Assembly: GCA_900074885.1 (NCBI GenBank)
Contig: FJUW01000062.1
Span: 400,601-464,600, forward strand
Reading direction: 5' to 3'
DNA length: 64,000 bases
DNA from: Rhynchosporium graminicola
Lineage: Eukaryota; Ascomycota; Leotiomycetes; Helotiales; Ploettnerulaceae
Below are positions 1 through 11,932 of this stretch, one piece after another. The first letter of the stretch is position 1; the number at the start of each line of letters is the position of its first letter. Position numbers and translations under genes: made by a program. Below the pieces are notes generated by a model, which searched no databases, was not told the DNA's origin, and saw nothing but the letters and a program-made list of their open reading frames with translations.

Positions 1-880
1 CGATATGCTCTTCGTCTTTCACCACTTCACGGGGAACAAACCTCTCGCATATTTCCCCAAGCTACTCCTTTGCGGTCAAATTCTCTCCAAGTCCCTTCAT
101 CCGCTTTACAACGTGCTTGTCGCGAAACCTCGAAAGGAACTTTCTTCCCAAAACGAGAAACAGTCACAAAACAGATAAGTAAACAAACTAAAGCACAGAA
201 AAGGCAAAAAAAGAAAGCTCCTGCAAGCAGGAGGTTCCTCTAGGGAATTTATGATAACCCATTCGGTTCGGCCGCTCTTAAACACAAGGCTCGACTCCTA
301 AACAACCGGGTGGACTTATAAATGCCATTGCCGTTTACCTGAGAGCCGTCCTCGTAGCACCACGTTCACTTCAGGCCTCATCGGGAGAAGGAATTTCTGT
401 GACACTAAGTTGACTTGTGTTTTACCACCACACCAACTTGGCTATTGTGGTAGTTGGTAGTAGTATTTGGGTATTTGTAGTAGGCTTCTCGGCTAATTCG
501 TAGCTTCTAAAAACCTCACCTTTGCGCGTCCAATATCAGGGCGATCTGCACGTAGCATTTTCAGTACCAGGGACAAAGCTTCCTTGGGAGCGCGCAGACT
601 GATGTGCTTGGTTTGGGGTGGTATGATCAACCAAATTGTGGTTTGGATAGAGCGAGAGTGTCGTGAAATTCAACTTTCACCGCGTGTCTCATATTTGACA
701 ATTTTGCACGTAACCATTCATAGATTTTTTCTCTTGTAGTGGCTGAGACTCGCTATTGAATCTGGTCATGAGAGACCGCGGCTCTCAACCTGCTTGCTGA
801 TCTCTAGTAGTACACAATGTCCAAGCTTAGCTATTCTCAAAGAAAACGCCTTAGACTGTCGACAAACTAGACGCAATTTC
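1..880. other. Intergenic, no gene recognised
   Basis: This stretch holds only short ORFs without recognisable motifs. It lies downstream of the minus-strand alcohol dehydrogenase and may include its 3' untranslated region. I see no tRNA, terminal repeat or transposase signature. Confidence 0.5.
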
Positions 881-2165
881 TCAATCCCATATCATGATAG
901 CCTTGATGACCTTCCCGCTCAAGATACCCTTTACCGCAGTGTCCATATCCTTTGCGGAGTACTTGACTTCCAGTTCCGTAAAGGGGAAATCGCCACTCTT
1001 CCATGCTGCTACCAGCATCGGAATGAACTCCTGGGGATAGCAATTACCCATTGCACAGCCAAGGTACACGCGACCAGTATTGACCGTGTCGAATACAGAG
1101 GTCGAAACTTCAGCTGTAAGCTGAGAATTTGGTCAATCATTTGTGTGTGCATAGAATTTGATAGCTGCTTACCTTTCCAACTCCAACCTGAACAACCATG
1201 CCCTTCTTGGCAGTGGCTTTCAACAAAGTTCCCACAATCTCAGGCCTTCCGGTGGTATCAATGCTTCCATCGATTCCTCTACCATCAGTGGATTCTAGTA
1301 AAGCAGTCTTCAGGTCATTCAATTCACGAGAATTAATGACATGGGTGGCACCGTACTTTTTGGCCAACTCCAACTTTTCCGGGACAACGTCGACGGCAAT
1401 CACCTTGGTTGGCCGCGAAGAGCAAAGATTCAATGCCATTAAAGCCGCCAGTCCAACAGCACCGGCTCCTACGACACATACAATATCATCTGACTTGGGT
1501 TTTACAACATTTATCATAGCTGACTCGACATCAGTTTAGGCACTCTGAAGTTGAGTCAGAACACTTACCACCAGCACCAGTCATGATACCACAGCCCAAA
1601 GGAGCCAGGTCCTCCAAAGGTAAGCTCCTGTCAATCTTCACGACACTGCTAGCCATTACTATCGAATGCTTTGAGAATGAGCTCTGGCCGAAAAAATGCG
1701 ATGTAATTGCACTTCCATCCTCCGTACCGTAGGCCTTCGACCCATCGCTCCTCCCCACGCCGAAATTGGCTTTTTCGAAATCATAGCAAAATGAGCTTTC
1801 GTGGTTTTTGCAGTACTTGCAATTTCCACAAGACGAGTATGTGAGAAGAACATGATCTCCGGTAGAGACATTAGTGACAGCTGCACCTATCCTCACGACA
1901 ACTCCTGCACCTGAAAACTGTTAATTCCCAATCCTCTCGATATTTTCTTACATGTTATTCCAGCCCACGTACCTTCATGACCGAATACTCCCGGAAATAG
2001 GCCCGGCACACTCTCCTCCTTCGCAAAATTCAGATCCGTGTGACACACTCCCGTAGCTCTGATTCTTACAAGCACTTCATCGTCTCGAAGCTGGTCTTCG
2101 ACAGTAATTGATTGGTAAACGAATGGAGCACCAGGTTCATGTACCACCAAAGCTTCAGTAATCAT
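881..2165 (-). CDS. Zinc-dependent alcohol dehydrogenase (MDR family)
   Basis: Predicted exons are 2165-1973, 1910-1569, 1519-1173 and 1120-881; phases agree and give 373 aa. The start is the ATG at 2165, in a GCCACC context. The catalytic zinc site is visible as GVCHTD (Cys41) and GHEGAG (His63, Glu64). The structural zinc lobe is CGNCKYCK plus a fourth Cys seven residues on. The nucleotide fold follows as VVGAGAVGLAA. The C-terminal YLGCAMGNCYPQEF segment is typical of the aryl-alcohol/geraniol dehydrogenase branch of the family. The enzyme should oxidise a primary or aromatic alcohol to the aldehyde with NAD(P)+, probably in the cytosol; the substrate cannot be read from sequence. For exon 4, the acceptor at 1121 is preferred over one 7 bases downstream because only it keeps the frame. 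Confidence 0.9.
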
Positions 2166-3841
2166 GGTGGCGAACGAGGCCGTTTCACTCGCAATCCGGA
2201 AGATTTGCTCGGAGGCAAGATTCAAAAGTCGTTGGACTAAATTATGCAACGTTGTCTGCCTAGCGCAGCCTCGAAATCGGGGTGGATGATCCCGTGTCAG
2301 CAAGTTGCCAATACCTCTATCCGGGACTTTTGTGTTACTACCTCGAAATCTGGATCACAGACACTGATATTGCAAAGCCTTTTCGAATGTATCTATCCAA
2401 TTAGTTCATCAATCTCATAATGAGGCGACCCCGCCGGCTCGTGATCAAGAACTGAACACTGGGGGATTTCCGTGTGGGGCAAGACGAGGGAGCATAGCGT
2501 CATCTGACGACAAACTTCAGTACCTCTTCACGACTCGAATAATATAGTCTCAGATTACAGTCCCAGGTCCAAGGACTGAAAGAGGCTTATAACCACTCCT
2601 GAAGAGTAATAACGAGCTACTTGGGTTATTATGTTTCTGATCAGCTTCTGTCATGCTTTATACTCAGGAACGTACCTTCTTTTTAGCCGACACGCGAGGC
2701 CTTGAATATGGAACTATTCTTTTGGACCTGAATCGTGAAAGTTTCCCAAATGTGCACTATCGTATCATCAAAGTCATTTACTGATTGTTCTTGTGAATCT
2801 AAATGCTCCAGGTAGAGAAGTCCTGAGTGTTTTCATAACTTTAAGAATCACCGGCATCACTTCTTTTGTTGGTGGTGAGTTCTTACAAGAGGTAATAGTA
2901 CTGCCGAAACCAATTTGAGATGCGTGGCCACTATCGAAAAGTCCAAAAGGTCCATAGCATTGGATAAATCGACTGTAGACTCAACATCGGGATTATTACA
3001 AGAGACTCTTACTGGTTGCTGTGCATCAGCTTGTTGGAAGAGAAATTCTTCAAATGAAGGGCAGACAATTCCATCTATGATCAAACCAGTTGGTAAATTC
3101 TACTATATCAAAAAAATATCACACTTCTATATTTCATCACGAAATCAGAAGACTCCAGACTACTACAGGAATTTACCTGATGGAAAGTCAACAGCCACAA
3201 GAACTAAAACTTTCATGGGACAAGATTCCAGTGGTCATCTTGTTTCACCAATAATCACGAATAGTGATTCCTTTTCCTTACAATTTCTTGTAATCTATAG
3301 ATACATCATTCGGAGTTGAGTGGAAATGCTCCGTCTCTGTTTTAGATATGCAATATTTTTCCCATTTTTATCCTCGAAGTAACCAAAAATTTCTATGTGT
3401 GTAAGTAAATACACCTTACGATATGAAAATCGAAAGTAAACTCACAACGCGATTCTGTGGATCTGCTTGATTGTCATATTAAATTTACAACTCCATTTAA
3501 GACTTTGATTTCAGGAACGAAGTTGATTTCGCACTTCTGGTCAACATGACATGTCAGCTTCACCAGATCGGCCACTTTTTCCGATCTTCACAGGTCTTCT
3601 CCATTTGTTTCTTTTATTCTATTTCATACATGACGCATTCAATAGTCCGATGGAGAGTTCCTCTCATCCTTGCTCGTTGTATCGAGGAATGTGTTTTTGA
3701 TTTCGCTGAGCAGATCTTTCCTCAATGCGACGAATCTAGCTGCCGAGATGTAATACAGTTTTTCTCATCTGACATTAGGAGAGGATTTGTATAATGGAGA
3801 CCGCTTTCATTAAATCCCTGCCTGTCAAACCTCTCTTGATC
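2166..3841. other. Intergenic; one weak small-ORF candidate
   Basis: About 1.7 kb without a confident gene. On the minus strand, 3084-2857 is an open stretch ending QQKK. A short ATG-initiated stretch (MKVLVLVAVDFPSG) lies upstream near 3215 and is followed by a GT donor. The two would form a small secreted-looking protein, but the obvious splice sites do not keep the frame, so I do not call it a gene. Plus-strand ORFs here show no family features. Confidence 0.3.
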
Positions 3842-4985
3842 TTAGCCGTCATCTCCAAACCACTCATAAACATCGTCATCAGGCTGAAGGTCGACTCCGG
3901 GTATCAGGTGCGCATATTGGCTGGCTTCCCACTCATCAAGGTCATTGCTCTTGCTCAATGGCCATTCCGCATCACTTTCTTCACTGCTCTCGAGACAATC
4001 GACACATAGTGGAGAGTGTTTCTTCATGAGCAACTCTGTTGAGGGACAAATCCATGAATTGACCCCTTTCATCGGCCATGGCCCATCCCTTAGTACAAAG
4101 TTGGACAGCGCTAGACCGATGGCTCCTCGCACGAAGTGTAGGTATTGCTGAAACAATCGTAGGCCTCTTCTTGTATAATCAGCCATTCCAGATAGATGTG
4201 CATTCGCGAGAGGCCGCAATATCCGAAGTTCATCGAAAGTATGAAAGGCTCTAGAGCAACCACTGAGCTCGAAGCTACGTAGGGCAATGTTATCTCGTAT
4301 GGATGACATAATTTTCTGGTAGCTACCTTGCCAGAGGCAGATATCGCAGAGGTGAAGATGTCGTAGTGTGGGTGCGTACCTTTTCAGAAGATCCAGTAAC
4401 ACGGCTTCGCATACAAGTAACCCGTCAAGGCGTGACTTCTTCAAACCCGGCCAAATTTTACCTGTCAACAGCTTCCATAATGGTAAGTACCATTCTTCAA
4501 AATCCTGGCTGATATTCCAAGAAGCCGCAAGGTCCTCAGACCGCTCGACTGTGGAATCCATCAAATTATCGGCAACTTGTAGCACAGATCCCAAGCCCTT
4601 CCAAGAATTCATCACTGGTGATTCATTAGCTCGAAGTGTTCGATGTAAAACTGTCAAGTGTCGAAATGGACGAACAAGTGCATTTAAAATAATTCTATCC
4701 TGCCCAATATGTTAGCTGTAATCAGGTCTAGAAAGCCTCAATCAAGGAAGAAAATTGACGCCTCAACATGTGTCGCACTCGCAAAATAAACTGGTTGCTA
4801 ATGAAGGTAGCGAGAATCCCTGCTAACCTGGGTGAAGAAGGTTACTGGAAGCTGGTTGTGTACTAAGCGCTTTATTCAATCTCCCAGAGTGTTAGCAACA
4901 GTAATGAGCAGCATCGAGAATTCATTATTCGTCCGCTGGAAAGTTGTAGAAAGCTCACGTTGAGCACATGTCAATACAAGGCGAC
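3842..4985 (-). pseudogene. F-box/LRR-like gene relic, paralog of the gene at 59.7-61.8 kb
   Basis: The long open part, 4699-3842, encodes about 285 residues that align with the intact paralog through WYLPL, then an LRR-like stretch (LRHLHLCDI, compared with LRELQLCQI), then FELSG compared with FELCG, and an acidic tail. A CTAAC branch motif and CAG acceptor stand just before 4699. A donor CAG/GTTAGC near 4830 gives an in-phase upstream exon matching the paralog (FQRTNNEFSM against FQMNAEFLTI; IKRLVHNQL against IKHLSHESL). That upstream exon contains an in-frame TGA at 4878-4876. No F-box start exon was found further upstream. This looks like a truncated, nonsense-bearing copy; the downstream exon might still be transcribed. 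Confidence 0.6.
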
Positions 4986-5498
4986 GGTTTTGAAGGTGCA
5001 AGCCTTTTTCGAGACGACAACAGACGTCAATCTAGAAGCTCTGTGAGGACGGATCCGAGCCATGGTTCACTCCTTAAGTCCTGCTTAAGGCTAAGCCAGT
5101 TATGGTTCCATTTAGCGTATTCAAGTTAGAAGTTTGACGGAGTTGATGTCGCGAAAATTAGGTCCTAACATTTGTTTACATATCCTTTATCTTCTGTCGA
5201 ATCAGGGAATATAGATGTATACAGAAACTTTGTTTCCGCTTCAACGGCACGTCAATATTGCGATGGCTGGATTTTATCTAATGTAAATTGCTAATGAAGA
5301 CAAATTGCCGTAGCTCTTCGGCGCCAGATGTTTCTTCCACCACGTCGCCTATGTCACTCGCCGACACCTGCAGTATATGAGACTTTTCAGGACTACCTGC
5401 GAAGACTGCTATCCACAAGTCCAATCTTACTCTACACCAGCTCTTTCAGGCCCCCTCTTTTGAAACATAGTCCATGGCAACTCATTATTAAAATACAG

Positions 5499-6100
5499 CT
5501 ACTGCGTACCAGCACAAACGTTACCGCAGCTATCAACGAGACAAACCGTGCTTGGGTAGTCTGCCCTAGTTCCACAAGATACGAGGCCTGCGCAGGAGAG
5601 TGCCTACCACGTCCTTGAAGCAAGTTCCGCCACTTACCTTCACAGGAGGCCGAAGATAGTATTGCAAGCTTAGATTGCTGGGAGAAAATATGCGCCTTGA
5701 CCACGAACGAAGCCAGATGCACAATGAAAGAAAGGTTAGTTCGTAAAGTATTCGGGGAGTAAAATTGGGTTTGGCTTACGAATTTGCCGCACACTCCGCA
5801 ATTATCATTGTCATTGTCCAAGTTATTGCGCGCTCCAGAGCAGACGTCGGTCCAGTACCGCAAGCTGGGGGTATATACGTGGCAGTTGCAGTTGCGTAAC
5901 CGGTTACGGTTGGGCTAGCAAGTGTCAGGGTACTTTTCGCAATTCCCAAGCAGGAGCAAGCACTGCTTCAGGCAGAGGAAGCCGAACAATAGGTTGCGTA
6001 TGCTGGAACTGAGCTAGTATTAGCGGTTTGTTGACAAGCTTTAACTCCTCGTGTAAGGATTGGCACTGCGGTGATGGTTGACCGTAGAAGTGGACAGAGT
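5499..6100 (-). pseudogene. Decayed cysteine-rich secreted protein (SSACSC type)
   Basis: Read on the minus strand, successive frames give pieces of one recognisable architecture. First comes a Thr/Ser-rich lead, then AYATYC, then SSACSCLG, a TVTGYATATATY stretch ending in PPACGTG, then DVCSGARNN...DNCGVCGKF, and finally SCAGLVSCGT...SCGNVCAG before a stop. This order is familiar from ascomycete secreted proteins of unknown function. The pieces are not in one frame: a TGA sits at 5970-5968 directly before SSACSC, there is a frame change between ACGTG and DVCSG, and another near 6080. Some breaks could be introns, for example a GTAAGC donor follows GKF, but the stop inside a conserved block points to decay. 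Boundaries are approximate. Confidence 0.5.
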
Positions 6101-7494
6101 GGTTGTCCTTAAATGATCAGCACATTCCTCAGCAGGATAAAGAGAGGAGTATTGTCTTTGCGGCAGGAGTCACAGTAGCTTTGGAAGCTTGAACAGTCCG
6201 CAAAACGAGATATCAAGTCAGGTTTTATGTTGGATCCAGTTCCCCGTAGTCCTCAGAGACAGTTGTCTGCGAGACAAGCCGAGGTTAGGATGGTTTTTTT
6301 CACCACATTTGCAAGTCCCACCTGCGTTATGGCCAAAAGATAGAGGAGAGATGGAGTTTTCATATCTGCTTATTGATTGTATGAATGATTGGATATCGCA
6401 AGTAAAGTTAGAACGATGGTATGATTACACGGAAAATTGCACCATCGGAGGGTTGAGCTACATATACATGGTCAAGGCCTCGTCCACACACAGTTCCACT
6501 TTCTCTTACATATTCCAGCTTTCACCAAAATTGACCTGGTCCCATTTCCACAACTTGCCGCCTTTTAGTGACATTGGAAGATATCATGCAAGCATTTGGC
6601 GCTGTGTAGTTAGCTGGTTGGCTGAACTCTCAAAAGACCTTTGTGCATAGGTCTATTAATGAATTTCAATCGTTGTGTAACGATGATGCTCTCGAGGAAT
6701 TGCACGAGAATATGTTGAGCCTGATTTGAGCCTGGCTGACGGAAACAACAAACGAAATCTCCAGGAATGAGTCAGGAGCTTAAGCGAGAATACAACCTGG
6801 GCAAGTTTCCATTCCCGGATTCCCCCAAAACAACTAGCTTACAAGCTAAGTTTAATCAAACGATATAATGCGGAGCTCTTGAGCATCGAAAGGAATCTCA
6901 TAGACTCCAACGAAGAGAAAAATGGTAACTCAGATCAGCGCATAATCCAGATTCAATATACCATCTTGTGTACAGGGGAACATCAGCACTGCATATGTTA
7001 GTGACTCTATATCTAACCATCAATCAACTTCTTACTCGGAGCCAAATCACTAGTGATATTTCAATCAATGAGGAGCTTGCGAACAGCCCTGAGAGCAATC
7101 AGTATCACTTCGTATTGAAATGTGCAGTGCACAGTTGGCGTAGTTGAAGTTGTGCACCCGGCTTCTTATATCGAAGGATCTAGAAGATTGAGGTACAGAC
7201 TGGGGTTGTTCTTATTTACGTACGAAGCCACTGGAGTCCTCTCATCTACTCTTGGACCAAGTTGAACGTATCTGAGTCCTGAACACAATAGCTTAAGGGA
7301 ACGCGAGTGTACTAATTGGGGGATCAGCCGTATTGGATTGAGTATTTGAGAAAGTAAATAAGTTCTCATCGCACCAATTTGGGCGTTATACTCGAGTCCT
7401 CCGTGGAAACCTAAGAAGCTGAATCATAATTTGATAAGAACAGCTTTTCGTCAATCTGACCACCAACTAGATTCTTCTACCATTCCTCGCTATG
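6101..7494. other. Intergenic, no gene recognised
   Basis: A 153-codon plus-strand ORF at 6189-6650 has no domain, repeat or targeting signal that I recognise and may be chance. The rest is AT-rich with short ORFs only. It includes the 3' flank of the MFS gene that follows. Confidence 0.4.
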
Positions 7495-9006
7495 CTATAT
7501 CTTACCTGTCCAATTCCAATGATAACCCAGTGAAGCCCATCGAGCCATAACAAAGCTAAATGTGGAAAGAACCAAGATACCTCCAAAGAACCCCACAAAT
7601 CCAGTGGCACCAATCCGGGGTAAAAGTTCTCCACCGATCGGGATACATACCGTAGTCCTGCAGAAATATCAATGTTGTGTCCCGAAATCTAAATCGAATT
7701 CTTTAATGAATCAAACTTACGCAAAGGAAACCACACTGTACGAAGTCCCATAATATTGGCCATATTGATCGGCTTGACACAACTGGCCAAGACAAACGGG
7801 CGCCATGCTGATGATGCTTCCGGAACCGAAACCGAATAATGGTGCGAAGACGTAGAATATCACGAGATTATCTCCAATTGGAAGCCATAACGCTAATGTG
7901 ACGACGAGTGTCCACATTAAAGTGAGGAGCATGGTGTTGAATCTGCCGATGCGGTCGGACAAGTAGCCAGAGGAGAAGCGTCCAAGAGCGGAACCACTAC
8001 TTACATGTCAGAGCTGGTGCTTATCCTGTCCGACAGTGTATATGTAACAGTCATCTTACGCGTTAAGAATGGCAATTATGTTGAATCCTGTTTGGGGACT
8101 GAATCCTTGGGCAAGTGAGTAGGTGGGTATGAGACCAAGTGCACCAAATAGCACAAATTCGAAGCCTGTATTACCAATCAACACATGCGCTCTGTGGAGT
8201 CTGAGGTCTAACTTACAGGCAACCCCGGCAGTAGCCCACGAGAATCGTGCGTCCAAGAAGCATCGAAGATCAATCGCTCCACCGTCTCTCTTTGGAGGTA
8301 ATCGACCTCGTATACATATGTTACCAATGACGGTCAATATCAGACATATCAGAGCAACTATCCGCATAGCCCAAGCCCAACTCAGATGCTGAAACACAGG
8401 CTTCAGAATCAAGGGGAAAGTGATGCCACCTATGCTTGACCCGACAAAGGCGATTCCACTTGCCATTCCTCGCTTCCTTTCAAACCAGTGCGCTACAACT
8501 GATAGAGCAGTAGTAGTGAGAAGTGCACCACTGAAGCCATTCAGAACACCATATGCAAGCATAAAGTGCCAGTACCTCGTGCATTCTCCTACGAGTATTA
8601 AGCTCGTGACGTAAAGTGTGCTTCCAATAAGCAACAACCATTTTGGCCCGTAGCGGTCAAATAGAGGGCCAATCTGTACTCCAAGGAACATATTAAAGAA
8701 GACATTCACAGCAGGAATCCATCCGATAACACCATCAGAATAGTTCGAGAGCTGATGGCTGATCCAGTAGGCTTGAAAAAGACCGATTGAGGAAATGAGC
8801 CCGAACGTTGCCCAGATGACGCAAAATGAGCCAGATACTACTATCCATGCTTTTCTACCGCCTTCGGGGAATGTGTAATCGAGTCTTGATCGAGATGTCG
8901 CCGTTGGCTCTAATTGTTGGAAGGCAGTGGCTTGTTGGTCTGCTTGAGCTCCGAGAGTGGGGTGAAGCGTCGTGAGTACATTGTCAGGACTTGCTTTGAG
9001 AGACAT
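7495..9006 (-). CDS. MFS transporter, monocarboxylate-transporter-like
   Basis: Exons are 9006-8217, 8165-8060, 7996-7721 and 7657-7495; phases agree and give 444 aa. A hydrophilic N-terminus of about 45 residues leads into FPEGGRKAWIVVSGSF, the usual entry to helix 1 in fungal MCT (SLC16-like) proteins. The loop between helices 2 and 3 has GPLFDRYGPK. Helices 4-5 contain the family's HWFERKRGMASGIAFVGSSIGG segment. NAGSALGR and SDRIGR mark the second half. It is a plasma-membrane permease, probably for a monocarboxylate or related small acid; the substrate is not determinable. The last exon contains an in-frame GTAAG before its stop, so a further short 3' exon is possible. Confidence 0.85.
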
Positions 9007-9673
9007 TTTGTATCGGGGGAATTATACTGAAATGTAATACATTCCAAGCAAATATTAGGGTATGGTTCGTAGAAAGATGTAGGCCGTCAATCGATAATTG
9101 CTTGACCACTGGAGTCACAACTATGGGACAAAAGGACGCGATGTCGGGTTGCTTAGCTTTCACTGTGGTAGGCGGATCTAGAGTAGGCGCATTAGCTTCA
9201 TCCGCTCCCAGGATATTGAGCACCTAGTTGGCCATAGGGAACGGTTTCTTTGGCCGGGGATCCTTTTCGTAAGGACAATTAATAGCCTTAGGCCACAGAT
9301 AAATCGACATACGCTACTAAACGAGCCGAAAATGAAAGAGTGCATTTATCACCATTGAGATTTGTATGCATAACTATGGCAGTGTATCGCCAGCTCCCAC
9401 TTTCCTACTGAATCATCATTATCGTCTTTATACTCTGCATCTTGCGTGTATACCTCTAACCCTTAAATTATATCTCTCTGAATCAAAGATTCAGTAGCTA
9501 CAGTAGCATTTTGTTTACTCTCTAATAATAGATTAATAACACGCTATACTATAGGACTTTCAAATCCCTTTTATCGTAGTGGCCTTAGGCTATAAGGCTT
9601 GAGCTACCATAAGGGTGCATGCCTCTCTAAAAGAGCTTGCTGCTCCCATAGTACTAGAAATCAAGTCACTTCT

Positions 9674-9842
9674 TCATTCTATTTTCTTACCTCCAAGGAT
9701 TTGCCTTACTAAACGTTGCCAAATGGCGACTTCTTCAGATTTGGGTTCTCCTTATTTTGTTATGCCTTCTACAATACATATAACCTCTATCTCTTCGTTT
9801 GCCGGGTTCAAAGCTATCCATATACCTACTATCAAGCCTCCG
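9674..9842 (-). pseudogene. Coding-like fragment with internal stops
   Basis: On the minus strand this frame reads GGLIVGIWIALNPANEE, then EVICIVEGITK, a TAA (9754-9752), then GEPKSEEVAIWQRLVRQIL and a TGA. The composition and continuity across the stop look like former coding sequence. I do not recognise the family. It may be part of a dead transposable element, which would fit the surrounding AT-rich DNA. Confidence 0.35.
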
Positions 9843-10300
9843 TATCGCTATTGCAGTCTATAATACGCTGTTTAGTACTACAGAAGGCTGCCTAAGTGAT
9901 GCCTAGGGCAGTTCAAATAAGGAGGGCTCTCGGCGAGTATTTGAAGGTGCTACTCTACCTCCTCCAAGCGCACCTTTAGGTCTACCTTTTACCTGTAACA
10001 TTCAATGGCGTGAAAAAGAGAAGAGAAGCCAGCAGGGGAGAGTGCATTGACTCAGGCCTGTCATAGTACCGATAGTAACGAATATCGCTCAAAAAGGACA
10101 CTGCTACCTTCTTATTATCGTTTTTAGAGATTGTGAAAGCATGGTAGACCAAAAGCTTACTCTTTATAACATATACAGCTATTCAGCGAGAACCTTTGAG
10201 AGGGGAGTTACCAGCTTCTTAGGTAATTTTCCAGAGAGCCCAAGTAAGTCTTACAAGAGACTACGATCAATAGTGATATGCTTCGAAAAAGGTTTTAGTA

Positions 10301-10332
10301 CGACCTATAACAAGAACGACCTATAACAAGAA
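10301..10332 (+). repeat. 16-bp tandem duplication
   Basis: The unit CGACCTATAACAAGAA occurs twice in direct succession without mismatch. It lies within degenerate AT-rich DNA. Confidence 0.9.
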
Positions 10333-11932
10333 TGTACTTAAGACCGACGACCTGCACATCGATATTTACAAGAACATCTATAATCATAGCTAGGTTATAG
10401 CCAACGTTTAAGCTGATAAGGGAGCTAAGGACCCGGCTATTAAACAGCTTCTTAGGAAGGGGACCATGGGTATTTACCAAACATTGCATAAGATTATTAC
10501 AAGCATTTACTACTCCCAAACTAATTACAATAACGCTATATTCTGGTAGATAGTAAGGTAGCAAAGTACGGCGATAGCACTTTGATCACGACCGAGGAGG
10601 CAGGTTCATCTGAAAGTAGAAGTGGAATTGGATTTAGCGATAGTAGCGAGTCTTCTTTTTCTTAAAGCCTAAGAAAAGATATAAGAGCATGGGAATATGA
10701 CCATAATCAGTAACTGCAAAGATACTAGGATAGATGTATCTAGGTGTACTACATCAGGTCCAGGTTTAGGTGCTTATGGTGACTGCAATAAAACCCCCAA
10801 CGCCGCCTGTGGAACCAAGGTAAAGAGAGGATTTGCACCGCGCATGAACTCGAATGGCAATGCTGATCCATCGCACAGTACCAATGCTGCTAAACACGGT
10901 CCCGGTTCTCCTCGACACAACAAGCCTTTTCGAGACAGGCGGACACGACTAAGGCGGTATACAATAGCTAGGCAGGCTCTGGAGGTGACTATCTCTCACT
11001 CTTTTTTTAATTTTAACTGAGGCGAGGGATAAAGTGGTTGTATCGCGTTAAAGAAAGAAGTTCGAAGACAAGGCATTTGCGTTTTCCAACTTCATATGAT
11101 TTCTGAACCAAAAGTTCTGTGATACACGAGCCCTGACACGAAGCCGGAGTTCTGGCGACTGCTCCTTCTCGTCCCTCCTCCCCTCTCCCCTCTGTCGAGT
11201 AGCTCTAAACCCTACCTGCATCACAACCAACGAACTTACAAACAATCCAAGACTTTTTTCATAGCAATTTCATTTGGAAAAAGCTAAATTGAAAAGAAAA
11301 TAACGATCTCGCAAAAATTGAAGTCTTGTCCTGCCGTGAACACCTACCACGCCACGACAAGGGTCGTGGGGTCGCTGGAGAAGACGGGTCATGTAATGAA
11401 GTAACAAAGGAAATCGGAAGAAAAAAAAAGAAAAAAAAACGACGCCAGGGCCTGACCTATACTCGGGCACGTTGTTAGTCCGGACAGTGGCCCGTACCAA
11501 AACCATACTTTTGCATCCAAAATATCAAAAGTTACCTTATATCTTGAAAGTATCTTACATATTCATAGCTCCAAGTACACGATCTTAGTACTAAATTACT
11601 CCCCTGATCAATGCGATCAACTAATCAACTGATACAGTCTGTCTACTCGATTACCCCGATCATAACAAAGAGCCTTAGATAGGCGATACAGTGATCAGTG
11701 AGACGAGAACTTCTGACACGAATGGCATCGACGGAGTAGCGACAATCAAAGAAGATTTGTTAATCGAGACCCTTACGTAAGTCCCTTGCAGTAAAAACCC
11801 GTAGAATAACGCACAGAATCTACTAATTTACACATTATCTTCGCCCTTTTCACAGTGACACTGTGGCAGCTCAACTGCTGTACGAAGGCCATGCATGGTC
11901 GGGCGCCTCTGACTTCACGCCAAAATATCGCT

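Larger units (their letters stand above)
9007..11932. other. AT-rich degenerate region between genes
   Basis: Nearly 3 kb without an intact gene. It contains a coding-like but stop-riddled minus-strand segment (listed separately), a 16-bp tandem duplication, and a purine-rich tract near 11420-11441. ORFs at 10141-10564 and 10697-11020 show no family features. The texture suggests an old, mutated transposable element or pseudogene, but no terminal repeats or catalytic motif are visible. Confidence 0.4.

Noticed and set aside
2857..3215. Possible two-exon secreted protein on the minus strand
   Set aside because: The ATG-initiated stretch and the downstream open frame could not be joined in phase with the visible donor and acceptor.
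6189..6650. 153-codon plus-strand ORF
   Set aside because: No domain, signal or splice support; composition does not look like coding sequence.
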